DNA of 25,606 nt from Streptococcus mitis (GTDB lineage: Bacteria; Bacillota; Bacilli; Lactobacillales; Streptococcaceae): positions 1 to 25,606 of the forward strand of contig NZ_WIJK01000026.1 in NCBI RefSeq assembly GCF_009496285.1, read 5' to 3'. Below the pieces are notes generated by a model. The model did not search any database. It saw only the letters and a list, made by a program, of their open reading frames with translations, and was not told the origin of the DNA. The translations under genes and the position numbers were made by a program. This document shows positions 1 through 8,746 of this stretch, one piece after another; position 1 is the first letter of the stretch, and each line of letters starts with the position of its first letter.

Positions 1-67
1 CATATGAATCTTTCTAATGAGTTGTTTTGTCGCTTTTCATTATAGGTCATATGGGACTTTTTTTCTA

Positions 68-138
68 CAACAAAATAGGCTCCATAATATCTATAGGGGA
101 TTTAACCACTACAAATATTATAGAGCCGGATTTTGTTG
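68..138. repeat. Long imperfect inverted repeat (hairpin)
   Basis: Arms at 78-99 and 106-127 form an imperfect 22-bp stem around a 6-base loop. The stem is extended outward by CAACAAAAT (68-76) pairing with ATTTTGTTG (130-138). It could be the terminator of a gene to the left or the tail of an insertion sequence. The first 42 bases can be read as a short open frame from ATG at 4 to TAG, but nothing supports it as a gene. Seen directly: the palindrome. Inferred: its role. Confidence 0.6.
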
Positions 139-145
139 ATTAGTA

Positions 146-249
146 ATACTCTTCAAAAATCTCTTCAAACCACGTCAGCTTCGTCTTGCCGTACTCAAGT
201 ACAGCCTGCGACTCGCTTCCTAGTTTGCTCTTTGATTTTCATTGAGTAT
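146..249 (+). repeat. BOX element (boxA-boxC, no boxB)
   Basis: Starts ATACTCTTCAAAAATCTCTT and ends TTTTCATTGAGTAT, the two ends of pneumococcal BOX repeats. The length of 104 bp fits boxA plus boxC without a boxB unit. The middle carries the palindrome GTACTCAAGTAC. A second, incomplete copy lies at 356-455 and an inverted one at 20544-20648. Confidence 0.8.
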
Positions 250-253
250 AATA

Positions 254-355
254 TAGTAGATTGAAATAAGATATGAATAAATTGCTTAGAAAATTCAAAT
301 TGATTTCTAGAGATGATGTAGAATTCATGACGTACCGTTTTAACTTCAATCCATT
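254..355. repeat. RUP-like element, degenerate
   Basis: Begins TAGTAGATTGAAATAAG and ends near TTCAATCCATTAT, so the terminal inverted repeats (TAGTAGATTGAA / TTCAATCTACTA type) are present but decayed on the right. The length of about 102 bp fits RUP, the roughly 107-bp non-autonomous pneumococcal repeat thought to be mobilised by an IS630-type transposase. It is wedged directly between two BOX elements. Confidence 0.6.
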
Positions 356-455
356 ATACTCATCGAAAATCTCTTCAAACCACGTCAGCTTCCATCCACA
401 ACCTCAAAACGGTGTTTTGAACAAGCTGCGGCTAGCTTCCTAGTTTGCTCTTTGC
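356..455 (+). repeat. BOX element, right end missing
   Basis: Starts ATACTCATCGAAAATCTCTT and runs through a boxC-like GCTAGCTTCCTAGTTTGCTC. It diverges after CTCTTTG at 455, losing the usual TTTTCATTGAGTAT end. A second RUP-like element begins about 15 bases later. Same orientation as the copy at 146-249. Confidence 0.7.
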
Positions 456-469
456 TAACCCTTGTTTTG

Positions 470-574
470 TAGTAGAACGAAATAAAATCTAAACAATTCG
501 ACTAGAAAAGTCAAATCAATTGCTAGCAATGTTTTAGAAGCTTGAGTGTACTGTTCTATATTCGATCTACTATA
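470..574. repeat. RUP-like element
   Basis: Bounded by TAGTAGAACGAA and TTCGATCTACTA, which are inverted copies of each other with one mismatch and are flanked by TA. The length is about 105 bp. It resembles the element at 254-355 internally (AAATCAATTGCTAGCAATGT here, AAATTGATTTCTAGAGATG there). Consistent with RUP. Confidence 0.65.
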
Positions 575-1282
575 AATAAAAATAGCAGAAATTTCCACCT
601 CAAAACACATATATCATAGTTTTGTTAGGAACTCTTTCCTTGTTTTCCTAGAATAGAGTAAAATTCATTGATTGGTTGGTTAATCTCCAGCCTTTAAGTA
701 ATCTGTTGACAAAAAGTGCACTATGATTTTAATTAAGTATAAAACAATTGAAATTCCATAGTTATCGTTTAGAGCTAGAAAAAAATAAGGTTGTGAGGGT
801 TATCTCACTTTATGAAAGTACACAAAAATGGTATACTCTATAGTAGAGTTTTTCATTTTAAAATGATTGTATTGTTTAGAATATTTATTGATTTTTATGA
901 TATAAGAAAAATCTCAAGAGAATTAGGTTATTAAATGTTAGTTGAAATAAAGCAATAGCAATAATGTTTATGGTTAAAAAGTGATATAAAGTGATAATCG
1001 AGATATAAAGGATTTATGATAGAAATCTGTTTCAATTACTTAGAGATTATCGTCATAAGGAAGTTCTATAACTACTTCTTTAAGTTGATATGTGTTGTTT
1101 CCACGATATGAAAAACGATGGCAGTTAGTTTCAGTTTATATTGCGGTTGAAAATTAAATGTATGTAATAACTATCTATGTATAAAGTAACTTCTATAATA
1201 TCCAATATAAATTGGGTGGCAGAAGTTGTCTTTTTCATTGTCTTTATCATAAAAAAAGTATGAGAGATATGAAAAAAAAATT
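575..1282. other. AT-rich noncoding stretch before the glycosylation cluster
   Basis: No reading frame of believable length on either strand. An extended -10 motif (TGGTATACT, 829-837) has no clear -35 box, and a TATAAT at 1194-1199 lacks a partner too, so I cannot assign the cluster's promoter with confidence. A small hairpin GTGAG/CTCAC lies at 793-808. The ribosome site AGGAG at 1283-1287 belongs to the next gene. Confidence 0.4.
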
Positions 1283-1296
1283 AGGAGTGGGATTGT

Positions 1297-3393
1297 ATGG
1301 GAAAGGAATTAATTAGTGTCATTGTTCCAGTTTATAATGCTGAAAAATACTTACAGAAATGTTTAGATAGTATTTTGGAACAAACATATCAAAATTTGGA
1401 AATTATCATTATAAATGATGGTTCTACAGATAACTCGGGACAAATCTGTCAGGAATATGAAAAACAGGATGATCGTATCATCTATATAGAAAAAGAAAAC
1501 AGTGGTGTATCTGATACGCGAAATGCTGGTCTGGATCGAATGACAGGAACGTATGTTACCTTTGTTGATTCCGATGATTGGGTAGAACCAAACTATATTA
1601 AGTTTTTATATGAGAAAGTGATAGAATATCAAGCAGATATTGTAGTTGGAAATTATACTAGTTTTAATGAGTCTAATTCAGTTTTTTATTTCCACATCTC
1701 TACTGACTATTATGAAAAAGTATATGATAATAAGTCTATAATACCTTGTTTATACGACTCTAAAGAATTGTTAAAGTCTGCTTTGATTGTACCCTGGGGG
1801 AAAATTTATAAAAAAGAAATAATAGCGAATTTGCGTTTTCCAATTAATAGAATTGGAGAAGATGCATTATTTAATTTGAAGGCCTTATTAGATTCTGAAA
1901 AAGTTGTTTATGTTAATAAATCAGCCTATATATAGAGAGTGCGTGAGGGAAGTTTGTCCAATACTTGGACAGATGAATGGATTAGAGATGCCATTTATAT
2001 AATTGAAGAGAGATTATCTTTATTGGCAACGTTAGGATATCCACTTTCGGAGCATAGGCGAGCATACAAAATGAGTTTGGATTATATCAGTTCTGAAGCT
2101 TACAATAGAGGTTTAGCTAATTCTCACGAATTAAACTACATAAAAGAGAAAAAGATGTTATTGGATAGACTTCTTCCTCAGAGTAAAGAAGACAAAAAAG
2201 CCGTCGTACTGGCAGCTGATTTTTCGAATCTCGATCAGGTTGTGACAACCATAAAATCTATTTGCTACCATAATCGTTCAGTTCGTTTTTATATTATCAA
2301 TAGGGATTTTCCAAAAGAGTGGTTCATACAATTGAATGGTCGATTAAGGGACTTTGATTCGGAAATTATCAATTGTCGAGTAACATCTGATCAAATATCA
2401 CGTTTTAAAACAGATATTAGTTATGTAGCCTCTCTGTGTTATTTTATACCTGATTTTGTAAAAGAAGATAAGGCACTTTATTTGGACTGTGACTTGGTTG
2501 TTACGAAAAATCTAGATGATTTATTTGCGACTGACTTACAAGGTTATCCATTAGCTGCGGTGCGTGATTATGGCAGAAAAGTGTACTATGATCAAGAAAT
2601 ATTTAATGTAGGTGTATTACTAATCAACAATCTTGTTTGGAAACAAGAAAGTATGACTCAACGATTAATTAATTTAACTGATGAACAGCATGACAAGGCG
2701 GATCAGGTGGATCAACTTGTTTTGAATAAACTTTTTGAAAATAAGTGGCTAGAGTTGGATTTTGATAATCATTATATTGTGAGTCATAAGCAATTTACAG
2801 ATTATAAACTACCAAAATCTCAAGACTATCCAGGTATTATTCATTATCTTTCGCATAGAAAACCGTGGAATGATATAGGGATTCAAGCTTATCGCAATGT
2901 TTGGTGGTATTATCATAATCTTGAATAGACAGAATTAGGCCAAAACTATCATTTACTTACGCTTAAAAAGGCTCATATCTATCCTCAAAAACTACCTGTT
3001 ACTTGTTTAATTTATACTTTTTCGGATCGTATTGAGCAATTAGAGTCTCTAGTTCAAGCTTTACCGGAAATTCAATTTATAATTGTAGCTAGCGTCAAAG
3101 TTAGTGATCAATTGACAAAAAGGATTGTCAATCCCAATGTGACTATTTTGTCTGAATTTAATGATTTATCAGAGCTTGAGCAAGAATTGATTGAGATAAG
3201 TCAAGTTCTTTTAGATATTAATCACGGCGAAAAAAATGAAGAAATAATGGAGCAGTTTGCAAAATTAGGGAAGCCTATTCTTGCCTTTGAAAATACAAAA
3301 TATTCTGAAGTTGGACAGATAATCTATAAAGTAGAACAAGTTCAAGAAATGATTAATAAAATAAGAGAAGTGGAAGATAAACATGGATTTTAA
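1297..3393 (+). pseudogene. GT2-GT8 two-domain glycosyltransferase with add-on domain, broken by two in-frame TAG codons
   Basis: One continuous frame of 698 sense-equivalent codons is interrupted by TAG at 1933-1935 and TAG at 2926-2928, with no frameshift. The first part (residues 1-212) is a GT2 domain: SVIVPVYN near the start, NDGSTD, and the metal-binding DSDD at residues 91-94. Next comes a linker, then a GT8 domain with YLDCD (D397/D399), a GVLLINN motif and a KPW motif near its end. Residues about 566-697 are the Rossmann-like add-on domain with LLDIN and PILAFE. The second TAG sits where neighbouring paralogues have Trp (EWSQ-type), a one-base change from TGG. Residue 381 is Cys where the other three GT8 units have Arg (RYF motif). 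The GT2 piece could still be made from the good AGGAG site; the GT8 piece would need restart at GTG 1939, which has no clear ribosome site. Intact, it should resemble a PsrP-pathway enzyme of the GlyA kind (from memory, uncertain). Confidence 0.8.
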
Positions 3394-4261
3394 AAATTCT
3401 GTAAAGTTGTTAGGAGATTTTCATCATATAGAGATTTCTCCTACTAGTAGCATTGAACTAGGAACAGATGTTACATTTCGCTCATTTGTAAGTCTAGAAG
3501 TGTCTAATAATGCTAAGCTGACACTAGGAAATAGAGTTTTCTTTAACGATCATTGTACGATTCGTTGTGGCAAAGAGATTGAAATTGGTAAGGATACTAT
3601 GTTTGGTGATGGTGTGAGAATTTTTGATCACAACCATAAATACTCTAATTACCATATTGAAAAAATTCAGTTTAAAGCTGATAAGATAACTATAGGGAAA
3701 AATTGTTGGATTGGAACTAACGTTGTTATTTTAAAAGGTGTTACCATTGGAGATAATGTTATCATTGGGGCAAATGCTTTAATTTATAAAGATATCCCAG
3801 CTAATTCTGTTGTCACTGCACAAGAGGATTTAAAAATCACTCCTAGACAACAGCATCAGTTTCACGCCTTTACTTTAACAGCATCAGATACTTTAGAACA
3901 TTTAGACTATCTTGTACAAGAACTTCCTGAAGTTGCATTTCATATAGCTGCTAAAACAAATGTCTCAGACTATCTAGACAGCTTTAATCATTACGAGAAC
4001 GTGAATATTTATACTAATGTGCATCATGATGATATTCTCGAAGATTTATTAAATAGAGCAGATATTTACTTAGATATCAATCATTGGGGAGAGGTTGATA
4101 ATATTGTAGGTCGTGCTTTAGAGATAGGAAAACCGGTATTTTCTTTTGAAACAGTTGTCCATAGAAGAGATGAAAACGTTCGAGTTTTTAGTTTAGAGGA
4201 TAAAGAGAGTATGATTAATAGCATTCGTCATCAACTAGCGAATGATGAAAATGGAGATTAG
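3383..4261 (+). CDS. Hexapeptide-repeat acetyltransferase fused to SRR-glycosylation add-on domain
   Basis: 292 residues. Residues about 15-150 form a left-handed beta-helix of hexapeptide repeats (LTLGNRVF, IEIGKD, ITIGKNCWIGTNVVI, VTIGDNVIIGANAL), as in WbbJ/NodL-like sugar O-acetyltransferases. The DHNH motif at residues 82-85 sits where that family keeps its active-site His. Residues about 160-287 are not part of the acetyltransferase family: they match the Rossmann-like add-on domain of the neighbouring GT8 enzymes and the C-terminal part of GtfB (YLDIN, PVFSFE). The start ATG overlaps the preceding broken gene by 11 bases, so it is probably translated in concert with it. No signal peptide, so it acts in the cytoplasm. 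Likely role: acetylating a sugar on the adhesin glycan with acetyl-CoA, docked by the add-on. The acceptor is unknown, and serine or N-acetyl acceptors cannot be excluded. Confidence 0.8.
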   Translation: MDFKNSVKLLGDFHHIEISPTSSIELGTDVTFRSFVSLEVSNNAKLTLGNRVFFNDHCTIRCGKEIEIGKDTMFGDGVRIFDHNHKYSNYHIEKIQFKADKITIGKNCWIGTNVVILKGVTIGDNVIIGANALIYKDIPANSVVTAQEDLKITPRQQHQFHAFTLTASDTLEHLDYLVQELPEVAFHIAAKTNVSDYLDSFNHYENVNIYTNVHHDDILEDLLNRADIYLDINHWGEVDNIVGRALEIGKPVFSFETVVHRRDENVRVFSLEDKESMINSIRHQLANDENGD

Positions 4262-4264
4262 ATA

Positions 4265-7200
4265 ATGGGGTTTGATATTTTGGAAGAAAGAAGGGCAGTT
4301 GTTCTTGCGGGAGATAAGAATTACCTTATCCCGATACTTACAACAATAAAATCTATTCTATATTACAATCAAAATGTTAAAATTTATATTCTCCATCAAA
4401 ATATTCCTAGTGACTGGTTCAATGATCTCAAGGTACAAGTGGAGAAATTGGGAAGTGTTGTAGAAGACATTCGTATAGATGAAGAGATTGATTCTAGGTG
4501 GAAAAACCAGGAACATATTTCAGCGATTGCGTATGCTCGCTATTTCATTCCTCATTATATTGAAGAGGAGAGAGTACTCTATCTGGATAGTGATTTGATT
4601 ATTAATGGTAGTCTTGATTTACTCTTTAATATTGATTTGGGTGATAAGTATCTTGCTGCTGTTCGAGATGTAGATGGTGTTGGTTTCAACTCAGGAATGT
4701 TATTAATTGATAATTCTAAGTGGAAACAATATGATATCACTACTAAATTAATAAATAAGACAATTGATTACGTATCTTCACCTGATTTTGCAATCAGTGA
4801 TAGATTTAATGGTGTTCAGACTATATTAAATTTGATGTTTGAAAATCATTGGCTAGAGTTGGATAAGCATTTTAACCTTCAAGTTGGTCATGATGTCATT
4901 GCTTTTTATAGCCATTGGGATTCACACTTTGAGTTGGATAAAGAACCTTTGATCATCCATTATACGACCTATCGAAAACCATGGTCCACTTTGATGGGCT
5001 ATCGTTATCGAGACTTATGGTGGGCATTTAGGGATGTTAGTTATGAACAGATTGCTGACCACTATGCAGGACGTTTTACCATCAAGAGAGTTTATGACCT
5101 TCATAATGTCAATCTATTTACATTCACAGATTCGCAGGATTTTCTGTATATTGAAGAACTAGCTCAAGCTCTTCCTGATGTTGGATTCCATATTGGAGCT
5201 TATACAGATATGGGTTCAATTTTAATGGCTTTGGACAAATATCCTAATGTTTACTTATATCCTAGCATGGTTGGGGCAGTGATTGATGAAATGATTGAGA
5301 AGACAGACGCCTATCTGGATATCCATAAAGGGAGTCCGATGGACTTTATCGTCAGTCGCTATACCAGTGCAGGTAGGCCAGTACTGACCTTTGATACGAC
5401 CAACAAAAATCAATTGGAACAAATAGTCGTTTCCTCTCAATCTCCACAGTCAATGATAGAAGCAATTAAAGAGTTAAAGAAAGATAAAATGAACATGAAG
5501 GCAATTGTACTCGGAGCCAACTACCAATATGCAGATAAGGTATTAACGACAATCAAATCAATCTGCTGTCATAATCGAGGACTTCGTTTTTATCTGATTA
5601 ACAGCGATTTTCCGACAGAGTGGTTCTATAATCTCAATCGTAAATTAAAGAAGCTAGACTGTGAAATCGTCAATGCCCGTGTCAATAGTTCTCATATCAG
5701 CCAATATAAGACCAATATTCACTATGCAACATTTTTACGTTACTTTATTTCGGATTTTGTTGAGGAAGATAAGGTCTTATATCTGGACTGTGATTTGGTT
5801 GTCACAAGAGACTTAAGTCCTCTATTTGATGTCGAATTAGGAGACTATCCTTTGGCAGCAGTCAAGGATCTGGGGGCTCAAGTATATTTTAATGAGCATG
5901 GATTCAACGCAGGTGTCTTGCTCATCAATAATCGCCTTTGGAAACAAGAAGAAGTTCGCAAGCAGTTGATTGAAATGACTAATGAGTTGCATGATAAGGT
6001 TGCTCAAGATGATCAAAGTATCTTGAATCTCTTATTTAAAGATCGTTGGTTAGCTTTAGACTTTAAATATAACTGCATTACCTTGCATACACATTTCTCA
6101 GATTATCGACCAGAACCTGGGACTTATCCACCGATTATTCATTATTTGACAGAGAGAAAACCATGGGGATTGTATGAACGCTCCATCTATCGAGATGTTT
6201 GGTGGTATTATAATGCCCAAGATTGGTCTGATATGAGTCAGGTAACACCTTGTCTGACAAAAGATCAGGTGAGTCAATACACAGGGGTTCAACATTCAGC
6301 TCTAGTCTATACCTTCTCAAGCGACTTGAGAAATATGGGCTACTTGATTGAACATCTACCGGATGTCAAATTTTATGTGGCAGCTCCCGTTATGGTGGCT
6401 GATAGTATCACAGCTCTACTAGCCTACCCAAATGTCTCTGTCTTGTCAGATATTGCTGGGCAACCAGCTTTGATTGATAGCTTGGTTGAAGGCTGTGACT
6501 TCTTACTGGATATCAATGCTGAATCCGAAGTTGATGGGATCATTGGGCGTTTCCGACAAGCTGGAAAACCAGTATTTGCTTTTGAAAGTGTAGCCCATGG
6601 TGAACAAGGTCAGTTTCTTTATGACCAAGCACATCCTGAGGAGATGGTTCTAGCTATTGAAAACTATTGCCAAAATGGAGAGCTACCTGTAAAAAAGCTG
6701 CAATCCTACCCAAAGGTACTGGATATCCAGCAGAGTCTTGATTATATACTGGAGCACCATTCTTCTGTCATTCGTTATGGAGATGGGGAAATGGATATTA
6801 TGATGGGGCATGGGATTCCTTATCAAGACTACGATGAGACATTGGCAGAACAGCTTAGAAGTATGATCCAACTAGAAAGCTCTCCAGAATTGCTGGTTTG
6901 TCTTTCTGATGTTTTTGAAGGTTTGGAACGCTACAATCCTGAAGCAGTCGATTTTTGGCAAAAACATTTAGAGCATTATAAAGAAGCTTATCATAGATTT
7001 TGTACAGCAAGTTTCTATGGTTCGACTTTTATATCTCGTCCTTATATGGACCTCAAAGACAAGTCAGCTTCAGTAGCTCACTTTGAAAAATTAAAGAAAC
7101 TTTGGGATAAACGAAACATCTTGATCGTCGAAGGTGAAAACTCACGTTCAGGAGTTGGTAATGACCTTTTTGACAATGCTCAGTCTGTTGAGCGTATCAT

Positions 7201-7507
7201 CTGCCCTTCTAGAAATGCCTACAGTAAGGTTAAGGATATTCAAGAAACGATTGAAAATCACGCAGATGGGAAACTAGTATTCTTGATGCTTGGTCCTACA
7301 GCCAAGGTTTTGGCTTACCATTTAAGCAAAAAAGGCATACAAGCGATTGATTTAGGCCATATAGACTCTGAATATGAGTGGTTTAAGATGGGAGCAACTT
7401 CAAAAGTGAAATTCTCACATAAGCATACCGCAGAGCATAATTTTGATCAAGAAATTCAGCTAGTTGCCGATGCGGCTTATGATGCATCTATCATCGTGAA
7501 GCTATAG
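4265..7507 (+). CDS. Multidomain glycosyltransferase: GT8, add-on, GT8, add-on, DUF1792 (GlyD-like)
   Basis: 1080 residues, five modules. GT8 domain 1, residues about 10-265, has YLDSD with D108/D110, NSGMLL and a RKPW motif. Add-on domain 1 spans about 281-406 (YLDIH, PVLTFD). GT8 domain 2, about 413-660, has YLDCD with D508/D510, NAGVLLINN and RKPW. Add-on domain 2 spans about 676-800 (LLDIN, PVFAFE). The C-terminal DUF1792 domain, about 815-1080, has RYGDGEM at 837-843 and a LGPTAK motif; it has the GT-D fold known from S. parasanguinis dGT1. In PsrP glycosylation, the DUF1792 and GT8 domains of GlyD add the third and fourth sugars. The first GT8/add-on unit appears to be an extra module joined in front: Met409 and Met411 (5489, 5495) sit exactly at the join, where a separate gene would start. 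Three active sites in one chain; donor sugars cannot be read from sequence. Confidence 0.88.
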   Translation: MGFDILEERRAVVLAGDKNYLIPILTTIKSILYYNQNVKIYILHQNIPSDWFNDLKVQVEKLGSVVEDIRIDEEIDSRWKNQEHISAIAYARYFIPHYIEEERVLYLDSDLIINGSLDLLFNIDLGDKYLAAVRDVDGVGFNSGMLLIDNSKWKQYDITTKLINKTIDYVSSPDFAISDRFNGVQTILNLMFENHWLELDKHFNLQVGHDVIAFYSHWDSHFELDKEPLIIHYTTYRKPWSTLMGYRYRDLWWAFRDVSYEQIADHYAGRFTIKRVYDLHNVNLFTFTDSQDFLYIEELAQALPDVGFHIGAYTDMGSILMALDKYPNVYLYPSMVGAVIDEMIEKTDAYLDIHKGSPMDFIVSRYTSAGRPVLTFDTTNKNQLEQIVVSSQSPQSMIEAIKELKKDKMNMKAIVLGANYQYADKVLTTIKSICCHNRGLRFYLINSDFPTEWFYNLNRKLKKLDCEIVNARVNSSHISQYKTNIHYATFLRYFISDFVEEDKVLYLDCDLVVTRDLSPLFDVELGDYPLAAVKDLGAQVYFNEHGFNAGVLLINNRLWKQEEVRKQLIEMTNELHDKVAQDDQSILNLLFKDRWLALDFKYNCITLHTHFSDYRPEPGTYPPIIHYLTERKPWGLYERSIYRDVWWYYNAQDWSDMSQVTPCLTKDQVSQYTGVQHSALVYTFSSDLRNMGYLIEHLPDVKFYVAAPVMVADSITALLAYPNVSVLSDIAGQPALIDSLVEGCDFLLDINAESEVDGIIGRFRQAGKPVFAFESVAHGEQGQFLYDQAHPEEMVLAIENYCQNGELPVKKLQSYPKVLDIQQSLDYILEHHSSVIRYGDGEMDIMMGHGIPYQDYDETLAEQLRSMIQLESSPELLVCLSDVFEGLERYNPEAVDFWQKHLEHYKEAYHRFCTASFYGSTFISRPYMDLKDKSASVAHFEKLKKLWDKRNILIVEGENSRSGVGNDLFDNAQSVERIICPSRNAYSKVKDIQETIENHADGKLVFLMLGPTAKVLAYHLSKKGIQAIDLGHIDSEYEWFKMGATSKVKFSHKHTAEHNFDQEIQLVADAAYDASIIVKL

Positions 7508-7521
7508 TCAAGGAGTAGTGA

Positions 7522-8700
7522 ATGAATAAAAAAGTATTTGTGTTAGCAGGAGATTACGGTTATATTCGTCAAATCGAAACTACCTTAAAATCTATTTGCT
7601 ATCACAATAGTGATGTCAAGGTTTATATTTTTAATCAGGATATTCCCCAAGAGTGGTTTGTCTCCGTCAGGGAAAAAATGGCATACCGAAATAGTGAGAT
7701 AGTTGATATCAAGCTGTTTGGAGGTAATATGCGAAATTGGAGTCTACCACCTGTTGGACAGCACATAAACTTTATGACCTTTGCTCGTTATTTTATACCG
7801 AGTTTTGTGTCAGAAGATATTGTTTTATATTTAGATTGTGACTTAGTAGTTACACGTGATTTAACAGATCTATTTTCTACTGATTTAACCAATAAACCTC
7901 TAGCTGCTGCAAAAATCATATATGGTTTAGAAGACAGATTTAATGCAGGAGTGTTACTGATCAATAATGCGTATTGGAAGGATAAGGGAATCCAGCAGGA
8001 ACTCATTAACATTACTGAAAGAGAACATGAACACTTACTTGAAGCTGATCAAACAGTTCTCAATCTAGTGATGGGAGAAAATTATGTATTATTAGATGAT
8101 ACCTATAATTTTCAGATTGGATATGATCAGTTGGCTGATAGTCGGGGGCAATATTTTATTTTTGAATTGCCTTTGACTCCATTACCAGCGATTGTTCATT
8201 ATTTGTCTGCCGATAAACCTTGGAATACTTATTCGGTAGGTCGCCTACGTGAAGTTTGGTGGAAATATAATCAACTAGAGTGGTCTCAAATAAATAGTCA
8301 AGAAGAACTTGTCGTGAAAAAAGCTAAATATCAAGCATTGATCATTACAGGCAGTCAGCAATTAGAACAAATTGATTATCTGATTAAACATTTACCTGAG
8401 TATGATATTCATATTTTAACTTTTACGGATATGGGAGAAATTCTCAGAAGTCTAGCCAGTTATGAGAACATTAAGTTGCATCCAACTGTTATGAGGTGGA
8501 TGTGCAGGAAAATGATTGAAGAATGTGATGTTTATCTGGATATCAATCATGAGTTTAAATTTCCTGATGTTTTAGAATGGGTGCAAGAAGCTAAGAAAAC
8601 AATTTTAGCGTTTGATAATGTGGCCAATCCTTATCATGTAGATCAAGTATTTCCTTATGATAATCCTCAGGCTATGGTCGATTTTTTGAAGGAACTTTAA
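7522..8700 (+). CDS. GT8 glycosyltransferase with add-on domain (GlyE-like)
   Basis: 392 residues. The N-terminal GT8 domain (about 4-260) carries YLDCD with D105/D107 for Mn-UDP-sugar binding, FNAGVLLINN, and a DKPW motif near its end. Residues about 270-392 are the Rossmann-like add-on domain (YLDIN, ILAFD). This is the architecture of GlyE, whose crystal structure first showed the add-on and which adds sugars to the GlcNAc-Glc core of PsrP. It starts at ATG 7522 with AAGGAG at 7510-7515. The gap from the preceding gene is 14 bases, so it is co-transcribed. Family assignment is firm; the GlyE label is by architecture only. Confidence 0.88.
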   Translation: MNKKVFVLAGDYGYIRQIETTLKSICYHNSDVKVYIFNQDIPQEWFVSVREKMAYRNSEIVDIKLFGGNMRNWSLPPVGQHINFMTFARYFIPSFVSEDIVLYLDCDLVVTRDLTDLFSTDLTNKPLAAAKIIYGLEDRFNAGVLLINNAYWKDKGIQQELINITEREHEHLLEADQTVLNLVMGENYVLLDDTYNFQIGYDQLADSRGQYFIFELPLTPLPAIVHYLSADKPWNTYSVGRLREVWWKYNQLEWSQINSQEELVVKKAKYQALIITGSQQLEQIDYLIKHLPEYDIHILTFTDMGEILRSLASYENIKLHPTVMRWMCRKMIEECDVYLDINHEFKFPDVLEWVQEAKKTILAFDNVANPYHVDQVFPYDNPQAMVDFLKEL

Positions 8701-8746
8701 GTCTGTGAGTGGTTTGTTTTAAAAAATACTAAATTAGAGATTCAAA

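Noticed and set aside
706..743. TTGACA with TATGAT or TATAAA as promoter of the glycosyltransferase cluster
   Set aside because: The spacings are 10 and 26 bases, neither usable.
1933..2928. TAG recoded as an amino acid in this organism
   Set aside because: TAG also ends several intact genes here (4261, 7507, 9754, 14708, 20105) at family-normal positions, so general amber suppression is not supported. Decay is simpler.
4265..8700. Tandem DNA repeats or a CRISPR-like array from the recurring motifs
   Set aside because: The similarity is at protein level between diverged GT8 and add-on domains. There are no short, evenly spaced identical DNA repeats in the window.
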